In this document: piece after piece, positions 1-6,854 of the stretch | How positions within the stretch are numbered: the first letter of the stretch is position 1 | Layout of the letters: every line of letters begins with the position of its first letter | From: Lautropia sp. | GTDB taxonomy: Bacteria > Pseudomonadota > Gammaproteobacteria > Burkholderiales > Burkholderiaceae_E | Length of the DNA stretch: 11,056 nt | Assembly (NCBI GenBank): GCA_013813615.1 | Contig: JACCRJ010000015.1 | Coordinates: 1-11,056, forward strand | Direction of reading: 5' to 3' | Program-made: the position numbers and the translations under genes | The notes under the pieces: generated by a model | The model's input: only the letters and a program-made list of their open reading frames with translations | Told to the model about the DNA's origin: nothing | The model's database searches: none

Positions 1-179
1 GCCTTGTGCAGATCCGCGGAACGAACCAGGATGGCGTCGGGTTCATCGATGGAGCTGCCGACTTCGTAGCGATTCCCTGGAAACCGGGCGAGTCCGCTGG
101 CTGCGATCTGGTTGAGCACCATCACCCGGAAGCGGGGCTTCGCGCAAGCGCGCGGAGACGGGCCGGCCGAATCAGCCAT
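1..179 (-). CDS. serA: D-3-phosphoglycerate dehydrogenase, N-terminal part, cut by window edge
   Basis: Only the first 59 codons are inside the window. The frame opens with ATG at 179-177 and runs off the left edge. Residues about 18-59 read [17 protein letters not shown]..., then a YEVG segment and a [11 protein letters not shown] segment. This is the typical first beta-alpha-beta part of 3-phosphoglycerate dehydrogenase, the enzyme that oxidises 3-phosphoglycerate to 3-phosphohydroxypyruvate in serine synthesis. The ATG overlaps the end of serC by 8 nt, so the two are probably translated together and act in consecutive steps. A weak GAG-type ribosome site lies about 9 nt upstream. The first 17 or so residues look like a non-conserved extension, so a GTG or ATG at codons 19-20 is an alternative start. 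The catalytic and NAD-binding domains are outside the window, so the subtype cannot be judged. Confidence 0.8.
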   Translation of the reverse strand, partial: MADSAGPSPRACAKPRFRVMVLNQIAASGLARFPGNRYEVGSSIDEPDAILVRSADLHK

Positions 180-1254
180 GCTGCTTCTCGAAGGCGCGCA
201 GGTAGTCCACCAGGGCCTGCACGCCGGCAAGGCTCATCGCGTTGTAGATGGAGGCTCGCATGCCGCCGACCGACCGGTGGCCCTTCAACTGCAGCAGGCC
301 GCGCTCCTGCGCACCGGCCAGGAAGGGCGCGTCCAGGGCCGCGTCGGGCAGGGTGAACGGCACGTTCATCCTGGAGCGGTCCGCCCGGGCAACCGGGTTG
401 GTGTAGAAGGCGGAGCTGTCGAGGTAGTCATATAGCAGGTTCGATTTTTCGATGTTGCGCCGCTCGACCGCGGCGACGCCGCCCTGGCGCTTCATCCACC
501 GGAACACCAGCCCGGCGACATAGACGGCAAAGGTCGGGGGCGTGTTCACCATCGAGTCGTTGTCGGCCTGCTGCTTCAGGTCCAGCAGCGACGGCGAATT
601 GGGCCGCACATGCCCCAGGAGGTCCTCGCGCACGATCACCAGGGTGAGCCCGGCAGGGCCGAGGTTCTTCTGTGCGCCGCCGTACAACACGCCGTACTTC
701 GTGACATCGATCGGCCGCGACATGAAATTGGACGAGATGTCAGCGATCAGCGGGACGTCGCCGACGTCCGGCGTCGACTGGAATTCCACGCCGCCGATGG
801 TTTCGTTGGCGCAGATGTGAACATAGGCGGCATCCGGTGTCAGCCGCCATTCCCCGCGGGGCGGCACGCAGGTGAACTTGCGCTCTTCCGAACTGGCGGC
901 GACGTTGACCTTGCCGAACAGTTGCGCCTCCTTGATCGCCTTCTTCGACCACTCGCCGGTGTTGATGTAGTCGGCGGTCTTGCCCTGGGGCAGGAAGTTC
1001 ATCGGCAGGATCGCGAACTGCAGCGTCGCACCGCCCTGCAGGAACAGGGTCTTGTAGCTGGCGGGGATGCCCATCAGTTCGCGCAGGTCTGCCTCGGCCT
1101 GCGCATGGATCGACATGTATTCCTTGCCACGGTGGCTCATCTCCATCACCGACTGGCCGCTGCCGTGCCAGTCGAGCATTTCTGCCGCGGCTTCGCCGAG
1201 AACTTCCTCCGGCAGTACGGCCGGTCCGGCGCTGAAGTTGAAAACGTTGCGCAT
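172..1254 (-). CDS. serC: Phosphoserine aminotransferase
   Basis: This is a 360-residue class V PLP-dependent aminotransferase of full family length. It converts 3-phosphohydroxypyruvate plus glutamate to phosphoserine and 2-oxoglutarate, and the same enzyme type serves vitamin B6 synthesis in many bacteria. The N-terminus [10 protein letters not shown] is the family hallmark. Also visible are H41-R42 in [10 protein letters not shown]102 in the NTGEWS segment, the ANETIGG loop near residue 152, and the PLP lysine K196 in GGAQKNLGP. The C-terminal [16 protein letters not shown] motif holds the substrate-binding HR pair. The ATG at 1254-1252 gives exactly the conserved start [11 protein letters not shown]. 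Its upstream GGGAA is only a weak ribosome site. The stop lies inside the start region of serA, so serC-serA form a transcription unit reading leftwards, divergent from the OmpA-like lipoprotein gene. Confidence 0.97.
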   Translation of the reverse strand: MRNVFNFSAGPAVLPEEVLGEAAAEMLDWHGSGQSVMEMSHRGKEYMSIHAQAEADLRELMGIPASYKTLFLQGGATLQFAILPMNFLPQGKTADYINTGEWSKKAIKEAQLFGKVNVAASSEERKFTCVPPRGEWRLTPDAAYVHICANETIGGVEFQSTPDVGDVPLIADISSNFMSRPIDVTKYGVLYGGAQKNLGPAGLTLVIVREDLLGHVRPNSPSLLDLKQQADNDSMVNTPPTFAVYVAGLVFRWMKRQGGVAAVERRNIEKSNLLYDYLDSSAFYTNPVARADRSRMNVPFTLPDAALDAPFLAGAQERGLLQLKGHRSVGGMRASIYNAMSLAGVQALVDYLRAFEKQHG

Positions 1255-1460
1255 TTGTTCCCGGACTGTAGTTTTATTGGAATCCGGATTCTATCGCCGC
1301 GATCCTTCGCCCGTGCCCGGCTGCCTGTGGGCGGCAAACGACCTCCGGGATCGACGGACGGACGATAATCGGGACGGGCGGCGGGACCTCGCGGGGATGA
1401 TGCCTTGACAACCGCTATGCTGCATGTCCCGCCTCATGGATGTACCGAAAGGAGATTTGC
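1255..1460. other. Divergent intergenic region serC / OmpA-like gene
   Basis: These 206 nt separate two divergently transcribed genes and should carry both promoters. I see a perfect 12-bp palindrome, GAATCCGGATTC, at 1280-1291, 26 nt upstream of the serC ATG. A TAGAAT (-10 like, minus strand, at 1293-1288) overlaps it, but there is no matching -35. On the plus strand a TTGACA at 1405-1410 is a perfect -35 hexamer, but no acceptable -10 lies 15-19 nt downstream. A strong AAAGGAG at 1448-1454 serves the lipoprotein gene. No RNA gene or further reading frame is convincing. Confidence 0.5.
1280..1291. promoter_or_regulatory. 12-bp perfect palindrome upstream of serC
   Basis: GAATCCGGATTC reads identically on both strands and partly covers the only -10 like hexamer (TAGAAT, minus strand) upstream of serC. 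A dimeric repressor site is one possible reading. No known operator is recognised, and a 12-bp palindrome can occur by chance. Confidence 0.25.
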
Positions 1461-2198
1461 ATGTCTGAACGTAGTTCGAATGAAAACAGCAGCCGCGTCG
1501 TCCGGTCTGGCGCCGGCCGTGTCCGCAAGGCCGCCATCATCGCCACCATCGCAGCCTTCGGCGTGTCGGCCTGTGCCGGCTTGAACGACACGCAGCGGCG
1601 AACCGCCACCGGCGCGGGCATCGGCACTGCCGTTGGCGCTGTCATCGGCGGCAGCCAGAGCGGCGGCAAGGGCGTGAGGAACGGCGCCCTGATCGGCGGC
1701 GCGGTCGCAGGGCTCGGCACCTACATCTGGTCCTCGCGGATGGAAGCGCAGAAGCGCGCGATGGAGGAGTCCACCCGGGGCACCGGCGTTCAGGTCACCC
1801 AGACGGCGGAGAACCTGCTGCAACTCGACATACCGAGCGACATTTCGTTCGCGGTGAACCGCGCGGAGATCCGCCCCGACTTCCGCCCGATCCTCGACCG
1901 GTTCGGCCAGACGCTGGTCTCCAACCCGGCGGCGACGGTGCAGATCGTCGGCCACACCGACAGCAGCGGCTCGGATGCCGTCAACAATCCGCTGTCCGTC
2001 AACCGGGCCGCGAGCACGCGCGACTACCTGGTGGGCCGGGGCGTGCAGCCGTCGCGCATCACGATCGACGGCCGCGGCGCCTGGGAGCCGGTTGCCGACA
2101 ACGGCAGCGCCGACGGACGCGCCAGGAACCGGCGCGTCGAAATCTATGTCGGCGAGGCCAGGCAGGCCGCTGCACCGGGGCAGCAGCAGGTCCGCTGA
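1461..2198 (+). CDS. OmpA-family lipoprotein with glycine-zipper segment (YiaD-like)
   Basis: The protein has 245 residues when started at ATG 1461, which has a strong AAAGGAG 6 nt upstream. An in-frame ATG at 1440 lies before that ribosome site and is unlikely. Residues 1-22 are polar and basic, 23-37 form a hydrophobic signal segment, and VSAC at 35-38 is a lipobox, so C38 is the probable lipidated residue. The N-region before the hydrophobic core is unusually long. Residues about 50-87 are Gly/Ala-rich repeats (GAGIGTAVGAVIGG, GALIGGAVAGLG) of the glycine-zipper type. Residues about 115-231 are an OmpA C-terminal domain with the peptidoglycan-binding signature VGHTDSSG (164-170) and the closing NRRVEI (223-228). 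It is probably an outer-membrane lipoprotein that anchors to the cell wall. It resembles YiaD-like proteins but has no assigned process here. Confidence 0.9.
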   Translation: MSERSSNENSSRVVRSGAGRVRKAAIIATIAAFGVSACAGLNDTQRRTATGAGIGTAVGAVIGGSQSGGKGVRNGALIGGAVAGLGTYIWSSRMEAQKRAMEESTRGTGVQVTQTAENLLQLDIPSDISFAVNRAEIRPDFRPILDRFGQTLVSNPAATVQIVGHTDSSGSDAVNNPLSVNRAASTRDYLVGRGVQPSRITIDGRGAWEPVADNGSADGRARNRRVEIYVGEARQAAAPGQQQVR

Positions 2199-2210
2199 GA
2201 CGTTCATAAT

Positions 2211-2237
2211 GCGCGCTCTTTGAAATGAGGAGCGCGC
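2211..2237 (+). promoter_or_regulatory. Perfect 8-bp-arm hairpin covering the ABC gene ribosome site
   Basis: GCGCGCTC at 2211-2218 pairs perfectly with GAGCGCGC at 2230-2237, with an 11-nt loop. The right arm includes the GAG of the ribosome site AGGAG (2228-2232) and ends 2 nt before the ATG at 2240. A transcript from upstream could therefore hide its own ribosome site. There is no T-run after it, so it is not a normal intrinsic terminator. A CATAAT (2205-2210) just before it resembles a -10 box but has no good -35. Confidence 0.55.
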
Positions 2238-2239
2238 CG

Positions 2240-4114
2240 ATGGACAAGTCGGCTCCGGGCGTCTGGCGCCTGTATCGTGAGTTGTGGCGCTTTGCCGAGG
2301 GTCGGCGGGTCCAGCTGGTTTCGTCCTTCGCGTTGCTGATCGCATCGCAACTGGCCAAGCTTGCGGTGCCTGCCTTGGCAGGCACCGCGCTCAACACCAT
2401 CCAGTCGCAGGGCATCGCCGGCGCGGGCAGGGCCGGCGTTCTGCTCGCCCTGGTGTTCGGTGTGACCGCGCTCAGCTGGCTGCTCCATGGCCCGGGCCGC
2501 ATTCTCGAGCGCAACGTGGCGCTGTCGGTGAGGCAGAAGCTGTCGACCGACCTGATGAAGCGCCTCTTCGATGCGCCGCTGGTGTGGCACGAGGCGCAGC
2601 ACGGCGTCGAGACCGGCCACCGGGTCGAACAGAGCACGCGGGCGCTGTACGACTTCGCCCAGAGCCAGTTCATCTACCTGCAGAGCGCTACCAGCCTGAT
2701 CGGGCCCGTGATCGCGCTTTGGGTGATCTCCGCCTGGATCGGCCTCGCCGCCAGCGCCGGTTACCTGGTGCTCGGGCTCATCATCGTCCGGTTCGACCGA
2801 ATGATGATGAGGCTGGCGGCGCAGGAAAATGCCGCCGACCGGCGCTACTGGTCCAGTCTGGCGGACGCGCTGGTCAACATCCTGTCTATCTTCGCGCTGA
2901 AGATGCGCACCGGCGTGCTGCGGCTGGTCGCGTCACGGTTGAGCGCCGTCTTCGAACCGGTCAGGCGCTCGATCGTCTTCAACGAGGCGAAATGGGCCAG
3001 TGTCGACCTGCTCAACAGCGCCCTGTGGATCGCGCTCGTCACTCTGTTCGTCTGGCTGTCGATCCGGGAGGCGGATGCGAAGCAGACCATCGCGCTCGGC
3101 AGCCTCTTCATGGTGTACGAATACGCGATTCAGGCCGGCGGTGTGATCACCGGTATCGCGGCGAACTTCCAGTCGCTGGCGCGACAGCAGACCGACTTCG
3201 GGAGTGCCGCGCCGATCCGGGCACTGCCCGCGCGGCCGGCCGCCGCGGACGCAGGAACTCGCGCCGTGGTTCACGCCGCTGCGGCTGCAGGCGGCTGGCG
3301 CGAGATGGAATTCAGAGGCCTCGACTATTCGCATCCGCTCGGCGAGGCGGCCGATCGGCAAGCCGGGCCGCGGGCCATCCACGAGGTGCGCGTCCGGCTT
3401 CGGCGCGGCCGCCGCTATGCCTTGATCGGTCCGAGCGGATCAGGCAAGACGACCTTGCTCAGGTTGCTGGCGGGCCTTTATGTGCCGCAGGCGGGGCAGC
3501 TGGTGATCGATGGCGGCCAGCCGATCGGGGCGGTGCGGATGTCCGATCTGCTGCAAGCCCTGGTCACCCTGTTGCCGCAGGATGCCGACCTGTTCGGCGG
3601 CTCGGTGCGCGAGAACCTGCTGCTGGCGATCGGCGACGACGAGCAGGCCCGGCCGTCGGAGGAGGGCCTCACCTCGGGCATCACCTCGGCCCTGGCAGTT
3701 GCGCAGGCGATGGAATTCCTCGCGAAGATGCCGCAGGGCATTGACAGCCCGGTCGCCGCGCGTGGCGGCAACCTGTCGGGAGGACAACGCCAGCGCATCG
3801 CGATCGCACGGGCCTTGCTGGCCGCGGCCTCGAGCAGCATGCTGCTGCTCGACGAGCCGACGTCCGCCCTCGATCCGGCAACCGAAGCCGCCCTGATCAA
3901 GGCCCTGCTGGCCGCCCGCACCGACGCCTGCATCGTCGCCTCGATCCATCGGCCGCAACTGCTCGATGCCTTCGACGAAGTGCTGGTGGTCAACGCCGGT
4001 CGGCTGGTCGACCAGGGGACGGTGGCGGAGCTGGCCCCGCGATGCGCGGAGCTCGCCGCTTTCCTGCGCCTGCAGCCGCCCGCCGTCGGCGCCGTCCGAT
4101 CCCCCGCAGGCTGA
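2240..4114 (+). CDS. ABC transporter, fused permease and ATP-binding domains (half-transporter)
   Basis: The protein has 624 residues from ATG 2240, which has AGGAG 7 nt upstream. An in-frame ATG at 2225 precedes the ribosome site and is disfavoured. The first 310 or so residues are a six-helix exporter-type membrane domain. A long Ala/Arg-rich linker follows at about 315-355. The nucleotide-binding domain then shows Walker A GPSGSGKTT (397-405), a Q-loop glutamine in LLPQDADLFGGSVREN (about 447), signature LSGGQ (512-516), Walker B LLLDEP (about 535-540), D-loop SALD, and the H-loop histidine in ASIHRP (about 570). All ATPase residues are present, so the enzyme should be active as a homodimer or heterodimer. 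The architecture is MsbA/multidrug-like. The substrate is unknown and the protein lacks peptidase or other extra domains. The downstream EamA permease is only 13 nt away and probably co-translated. Confidence 0.9.
   Translation: MDKSAPGVWRLYRELWRFAEGRRVQLVSSFALLIASQLAKLAVPALAGTALNTIQSQGIAGAGRAGVLLALVFGVTALSWLLHGPGRILERNVALSVRQKLSTDLMKRLFDAPLVWHEAQHGVETGHRVEQSTRALYDFAQSQFIYLQSATSLIGPVIALWVISAWIGLAASAGYLVLGLIIVRFDRMMMRLAAQENAADRRYWSSLADALVNILSIFALKMRTGVLRLVASRLSAVFEPVRRSIVFNEAKWASVDLLNSALWIALVTLFVWLSIREADAKQTIALGSLFMVYEYAIQAGGVITGIAANFQSLARQQTDFGSAAPIRALPARPAAADAGTRAVVHAAAAAGGWREMEFRGLDYSHPLGEAADRQAGPRAIHEVRVRLRRGRRYALIGPSGSGKTTLLRLLAGLYVPQAGQLVIDGGQPIGAVRMSDLLQALVTLLPQDADLFGGSVRENLLLAIGDDEQARPSEEGLTSGITSALAVAQAMEFLAKMPQGIDSPVAARGGNLSGGQRQRIAIARALLAAASSSMLLLDEPTSALDPATEAALIKALLAARTDACIVASIHRPQLLDAFDEVLVVNAGRLVDQGTVAELAPRCAELAAFLRLQPPAVGAVRSPAG
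2363..2388 (+). repeat. 26-nt near-continuous perfect inverted repeat inside the ABC gene
   Basis: The 12-nt arm GCGGTGCCTGCC (2363-2374) is followed by TT and then its exact reverse complement (2377-2388). It lies about 125 nt into the ABC coding sequence and encodes an AVPALAGTA segment of the first membrane helix. In mRNA it would form a very stable hairpin. The function is unknown. Possibilities are control of translation or mRNA stability, a protein site, or chance in GC-rich Ala/Gly/Pro codons. Confidence 0.6.
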
Positions 4115-4127
4115 GGCGTCCGGCTGC

Positions 4128-5009
4128 ATGCCCGCTTCGGCGCTTGCGCTCGTCATCCTGGCAGGATTGATCCACGCCTGCTGGAACATCGTCGCCAAGA
4201 AGGTCGGCGGCGATGCGCGCTTCGCCTTCTTCAGCGGCGCGCTCCTGATGCTGGTCTGGGCGCCGCTCGGCCTGTGGGTTTCCTGGCAGCAGGTGCCCGA
4301 CTGGGGCTGGCCGGAGCTCGGCGTGGTCACCGTGAGCGGCGTCCTGCATGTCGGCTACTACCTGGTGCTGCTGCGCGGCTACCGCGAGGCGGACCTGACG
4401 GTGGTCTATCCGCTGGCCCGAGGCTCCGGGCCGCTGTTGTCGTCGACGATGGCGATCCTTTTCCTCGGCGAGCAGCTTTCCGCCTGGGGGGCGCTGGGCA
4501 TCGCCGCGGTGGTCGGCGGCGTCTTCCTGGTGGCTGGCGGGCCGTCGCTCTTGCGTGCGGCGCATGACCCGGCGAAACGGCAACGGGTGCGGTCCGGCGT
4601 CTTCTTCGGACTCGTCACCGGCATCTTCATTGCCGCCTACACCGTCGTCGACGGCTGGGGCGTGAAGGTGCTGGGCATGTCGCCGATTCTGGTCGACTAC
4701 CTGAGCAACGTCGTGCGGCTGGTGATCCTGCTGCCGGTGGTCGCGTCGATGCGCACCGGGCTGCTGACCGTCTTCCGCCAGCAGTGGAAAGGCGCGCTGC
4801 TGGTGGCCGCGATCAGCCCGGTGTCGTATGTGCTGGTCCTCTATGCGATGCAGGTGGCGCCGCTGTCGCACGTCGCTCCGGCCCGAGAGGTGTCGATGCT
4901 GTTCGCCGCCCTGATCGGCGGCCACCTGTTGTCCGAAGGTGACCGGCTGCTGCGCGTGCTCGGCGCCGCCTGCATTGCCGGCGGCGTGATGGCGCTTGCG
5001 GTGGGCTGA
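4128..5009 (+). CDS. EamA/DMT-family permease
   Basis: This is a 293-residue integral membrane protein of usual EamA-family length. It has about ten hydrophobic helices in two homologous halves (roughly 1-140 and 150-293). The start MPASALALVILAGLIHACWN with the HACWN segment in helix 1 is typical of drug/metabolite transporters. Each half ends in the family's Gly-rich last-helix pattern (ALGIAAVVGGVFLVAG near 125-140, and a C-terminal ACIAGGVMALAVG). I chose ATG 4128 because the frame upstream of it lies inside the ABC gene and looks non-conserved. A GAGGCG sequence overlapping the ABC stop can serve as a weak ribosome site. The frame starts 13 nt after the ABC stop, which suggests a shared transcript and possibly translational coupling. 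The substrate is unknown. It converges with the TRAP operon, leaving only 20 nt between the stops and no obvious terminator hairpin. Confidence 0.88.
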   Translation: MPASALALVILAGLIHACWNIVAKKVGGDARFAFFSGALLMLVWAPLGLWVSWQQVPDWGWPELGVVTVSGVLHVGYYLVLLRGYREADLTVVYPLARGSGPLLSSTMAILFLGEQLSAWGALGIAAVVGGVFLVAGGPSLLRAAHDPAKRQRVRSGVFFGLVTGIFIAAYTVVDGWGVKVLGMSPILVDYLSNVVRLVILLPVVASMRTGLLTVFRQQWKGALLVAAISPVSYVLVLYAMQVAPLSHVAPAREVSMLFAALIGGHLLSEGDRLLRVLGAACIAGGVMALAVG

Positions 5010-5029
5010 GGGCCGGGTGTCACATCCAT

Positions 5030-6334
5030 TCACAGCCTCGATGGCAGCCAGGTGGCGAGCGGCGGCCAGACATATATCAGCCACGCCACCAGCAGGATCA
5101 GAATCCAGTAAGGCGTTGCACCCAGGAAGATCTCGCTCACCAGGATGTCGCGATCCGGAATCGCCGCCTTCACGACGAAGACGCCGATGCCGAACGGCGG
5201 CGTAAGGACGCCTGCTTCGATAACCAGGATGCCGATCAGGGCGAAGACGATCGGATCCATGCCCAGTTCGGACGCCAGCGGCCAGAAAATCGGCACCGTC
5301 AGCAGCATGATCGAAATGCTGTCGATCATGCAGCCGAGGACGAACCAGACGGCAACCATGAACAGTAGCGTGCCGCCGCTTCCCAGTCCCAGCGACTCAA
5401 GGATCGCCTGGACTTCCTGTGGAATGCCGTTGAGGGCGATGAGTTTGGTGTAAATAGTCGCAGCCATCAGCAGCAGCATGATCGGCGTCACGGTGCGGCC
5501 CGCCTCCACGAAGGCGTCGAACAGGCCGCGCCAGCGCATGCCTTTGGCAACCGCCAGTATCGCCGCGCAGACCAGGCCGACGGCGCTGCCTTCGGTGGGT
5601 GTGAAGTAACCCAGCCAGATGCCTCCGAGTGTGACGACGATCATGATGCCGACGCCGACAGCGCCGCCGATCTGTGCGCGGGTAAGGGGCACGACCTCGC
5701 CGGCCAATGCGTCCTCCGGCGCCGCGCTCGGTCGCAGCTTGGCATAGACCATGCAGTACACCGCGTACATGAGCGAGAGTACGATGCCGGGGAAAACGCC
5801 CGCCGCGAATAATTTGCCGACTGACTGCTCGGTGAGGATGGCCCAGACAATCATGAATACCGAAGGCGGAATGAGCAGGCCCAGCACCGAACTGCCGGCG
5901 ATGCAGCCGGTTGCGAAGCTGCGGCTGTAGTTGCTCTTGCGCATGGCGGGATAGGCGACGTGGCTGAATGCAGCTGCAGCGGCGATGCCGACGCCGGTGA
6001 CCGCCGCGAAGATCGCGTTGCCGCCGACTGTTGCAACTGCCAGCCGCCCTGGGACACCGCGGAGGAAGCGGTTGACGACGTTGAAGAGGTCGCCGGCCGC
6101 ACCACAATGCGCGATCAGCATGCCCATAACCGTGAAGCAGGGTATGACGACGAAATTGTATTCCTTGATTCCGGAGAGGGCCGTCTGCTGAAGGAGGTTG
6201 ATCATCGGCTCGACGCCGCCGAGTGCGAACACGAGCCCGAGCGCGGCGGCTGCGGCAAAAGCGAAGACGACCGGCACGCCGATGACGACGAGGACGGCAA
6301 GAGCGATCAGGCCGCCCCACATGTCGAGTATCAC
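5030..6334 (-). CDS. dctM: TRAP transporter large permease subunit (DctM type)
   Basis: The protein has 434 residues if started at GTG 6334, within the usual 425-450 range. It is the ion-gradient-driven transport channel of a TRAP system, built of about 12 membrane helices. Diagnostic segments are ATGCIAGSSVLGLLIPPS (141-158), the LTEQSVGKLFAAGVFPG stretch (167-183), YFTPTEGSAVG (243-253), the CMIDSISIMLLTVPIF helix (335-350) and GVLTPPFGIGVFV (375-387). The GTG has CAGGGA 6 nt upstream. The ATG at 6322 (430 residues) is the alternative but lies 18 nt from that ribosome site. A still earlier ATG at 6397-6395 would overlap dctQ by about 50 nt and adds residues unlike the family. The gene follows dctQ by 13 nt and is the last gene of the operon. 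It works with the DctQ and DctP products encoded upstream. Confidence 0.95.
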   Translation of the reverse strand: MILDMWGGLIALAVLVVIGVPVVFAFAAAAALGLVFALGGVEPMINLLQQTALSGIKEYNFVVIPCFTVMGMLIAHCGAAGDLFNVVNRFLRGVPGRLAVATVGGNAIFAAVTGVGIAAAAAFSHVAYPAMRKSNYSRSFATGCIAGSSVLGLLIPPSVFMIVWAILTEQSVGKLFAAGVFPGIVLSLMYAVYCMVYAKLRPSAAPEDALAGEVVPLTRAQIGGAVGVGIMIVVTLGGIWLGYFTPTEGSAVGLVCAAILAVAKGMRWRGLFDAFVEAGRTVTPIMLLLMAATIYTKLIALNGIPQEVQAILESLGLGSGGTLLFMVAVWFVLGCMIDSISIMLLTVPIFWPLASELGMDPIVFALIGILVIEAGVLTPPFGIGVFVVKAAIPDRDILVSEIFLGATPYWILILLVAWLIYVWPPLATWLPSRL

Positions 6335-6347
6335 GTTGATCCCTGTC

Positions 6348-6854
6348 CTATTCAGGCAGTTGCTGGTCGCGCGCGGCCATCCGCCCTCGAAGGCCATCGA
6401 ACACGAATCCGATGCAGACCAGCGTGGCGATCACCCACAGCACCAGCGTGCCGAAGCGCAGCGGCCAGGCGGGTATGCGGAAGGCGTCATTGCCGAAGAA
6501 CTCGCGCGAGGCGAAGCCGGAGAGCGTCGGCTCCCAGGAGGCGACGACCATCGCCAGGAAGAATGCGCCCCCCAGCAGGTAGGCGAAGGCGTTGAAGCAG
6601 CTGCGCACGAGGGGCGGCAGGCGGTCGATGAAGAAGGTGACGCGCAGCAGCTTTCGCTGGCGGATGACGTACGGCGCCTGCAGATAGGTCAGCATCACCA
6701 GCGCCACCGATGCCAGTTCGGCAGTGCCTGCGAAGGGACGATTGAAGAGCAGCCGGCCCCCGATGTCATAGCAGATCACGCCGGTGATTGCGATCAGCAG
6801 GCAGGCGCCAGCCACATGCAGCCCCAGCAGGGCCCGGTCGATCAGTGTCTTCAT
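6348..6854 (-). CDS. dctQ: TRAP transporter small permease subunit (DctQ type)
   Basis: The 168-residue protein has four hydrophobic helices (about 8-30, 45-66, 88-106 and 134-155), as expected for the small TRAP membrane subunit that pairs with DctM. The conserved RLLFNRPFAGTAEL segment (34-47) with E46 fits the family. The usual histidine-containing motif after helix 2 is here QRKLLRVTFFID, without His. ATG 6854 has GAGGAA about 8 nt upstream. The start overlaps the stop of the upstream broken MFS gene as ATGA, showing the two were once coupled. The dctM frame starts 13 nt after the stop. The sequence appears intact, so the transporter is probably functional in spite of the defect just upstream. 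Confidence 0.92.
   Translation of the reverse strand: MKTLIDRALLGLHVAGACLLIAITGVICYDIGGRLLFNRPFAGTAELASVALVMLTYLQAPYVIRQRKLLRVTFFIDRLPPLVRSCFNAFAYLLGGAFFLAMVVASWEPTLSGFASREFFGNDAFRIPAWPLRFGTLVLWVIATLVCIGFVFDGLRGRMAARDQQLPE

Noticed and set aside
1405..1410. TTGACA as the promoter -35 of the OmpA-like gene
   Set aside because: No acceptable -10 hexamer lies 15-19 nt downstream. The only TATGCT is 5 nt away, so no promoter can be called from it.
1434..2345. Long minus-strand open frame opposite the OmpA-like gene
   Set aside because: It is antisense to a well-supported gene, is Arg/Ala/Pro-rich without recognisable motifs, and is typical of shadow frames in GC-rich DNA.
2284..3744. 486-codon plus-strand open frame inside the ABC gene
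   Set aside because: It runs in another frame of a gene with all ABC motifs intact. Its composition is Arg/Gly/Ala-rich with no domain signature.
5010..5029. Bidirectional terminator between the convergent EamA and dctM genes
   Set aside because: The 20-nt gap has no inverted repeat or T/A run that would support it.
3990..5084. 364-codon minus-strand open frame opposite the EamA gene
   Set aside because: It is His/Gln/Arg-rich and featureless. The plus-strand membrane protein explains this DNA.
5960..6010. DctM motif reads AVTGVG instead of the common TGSS
   Set aside because: I recall a DctM subgroup with a TGVS-like version here, so this looks like subgroup variation and not a defect.
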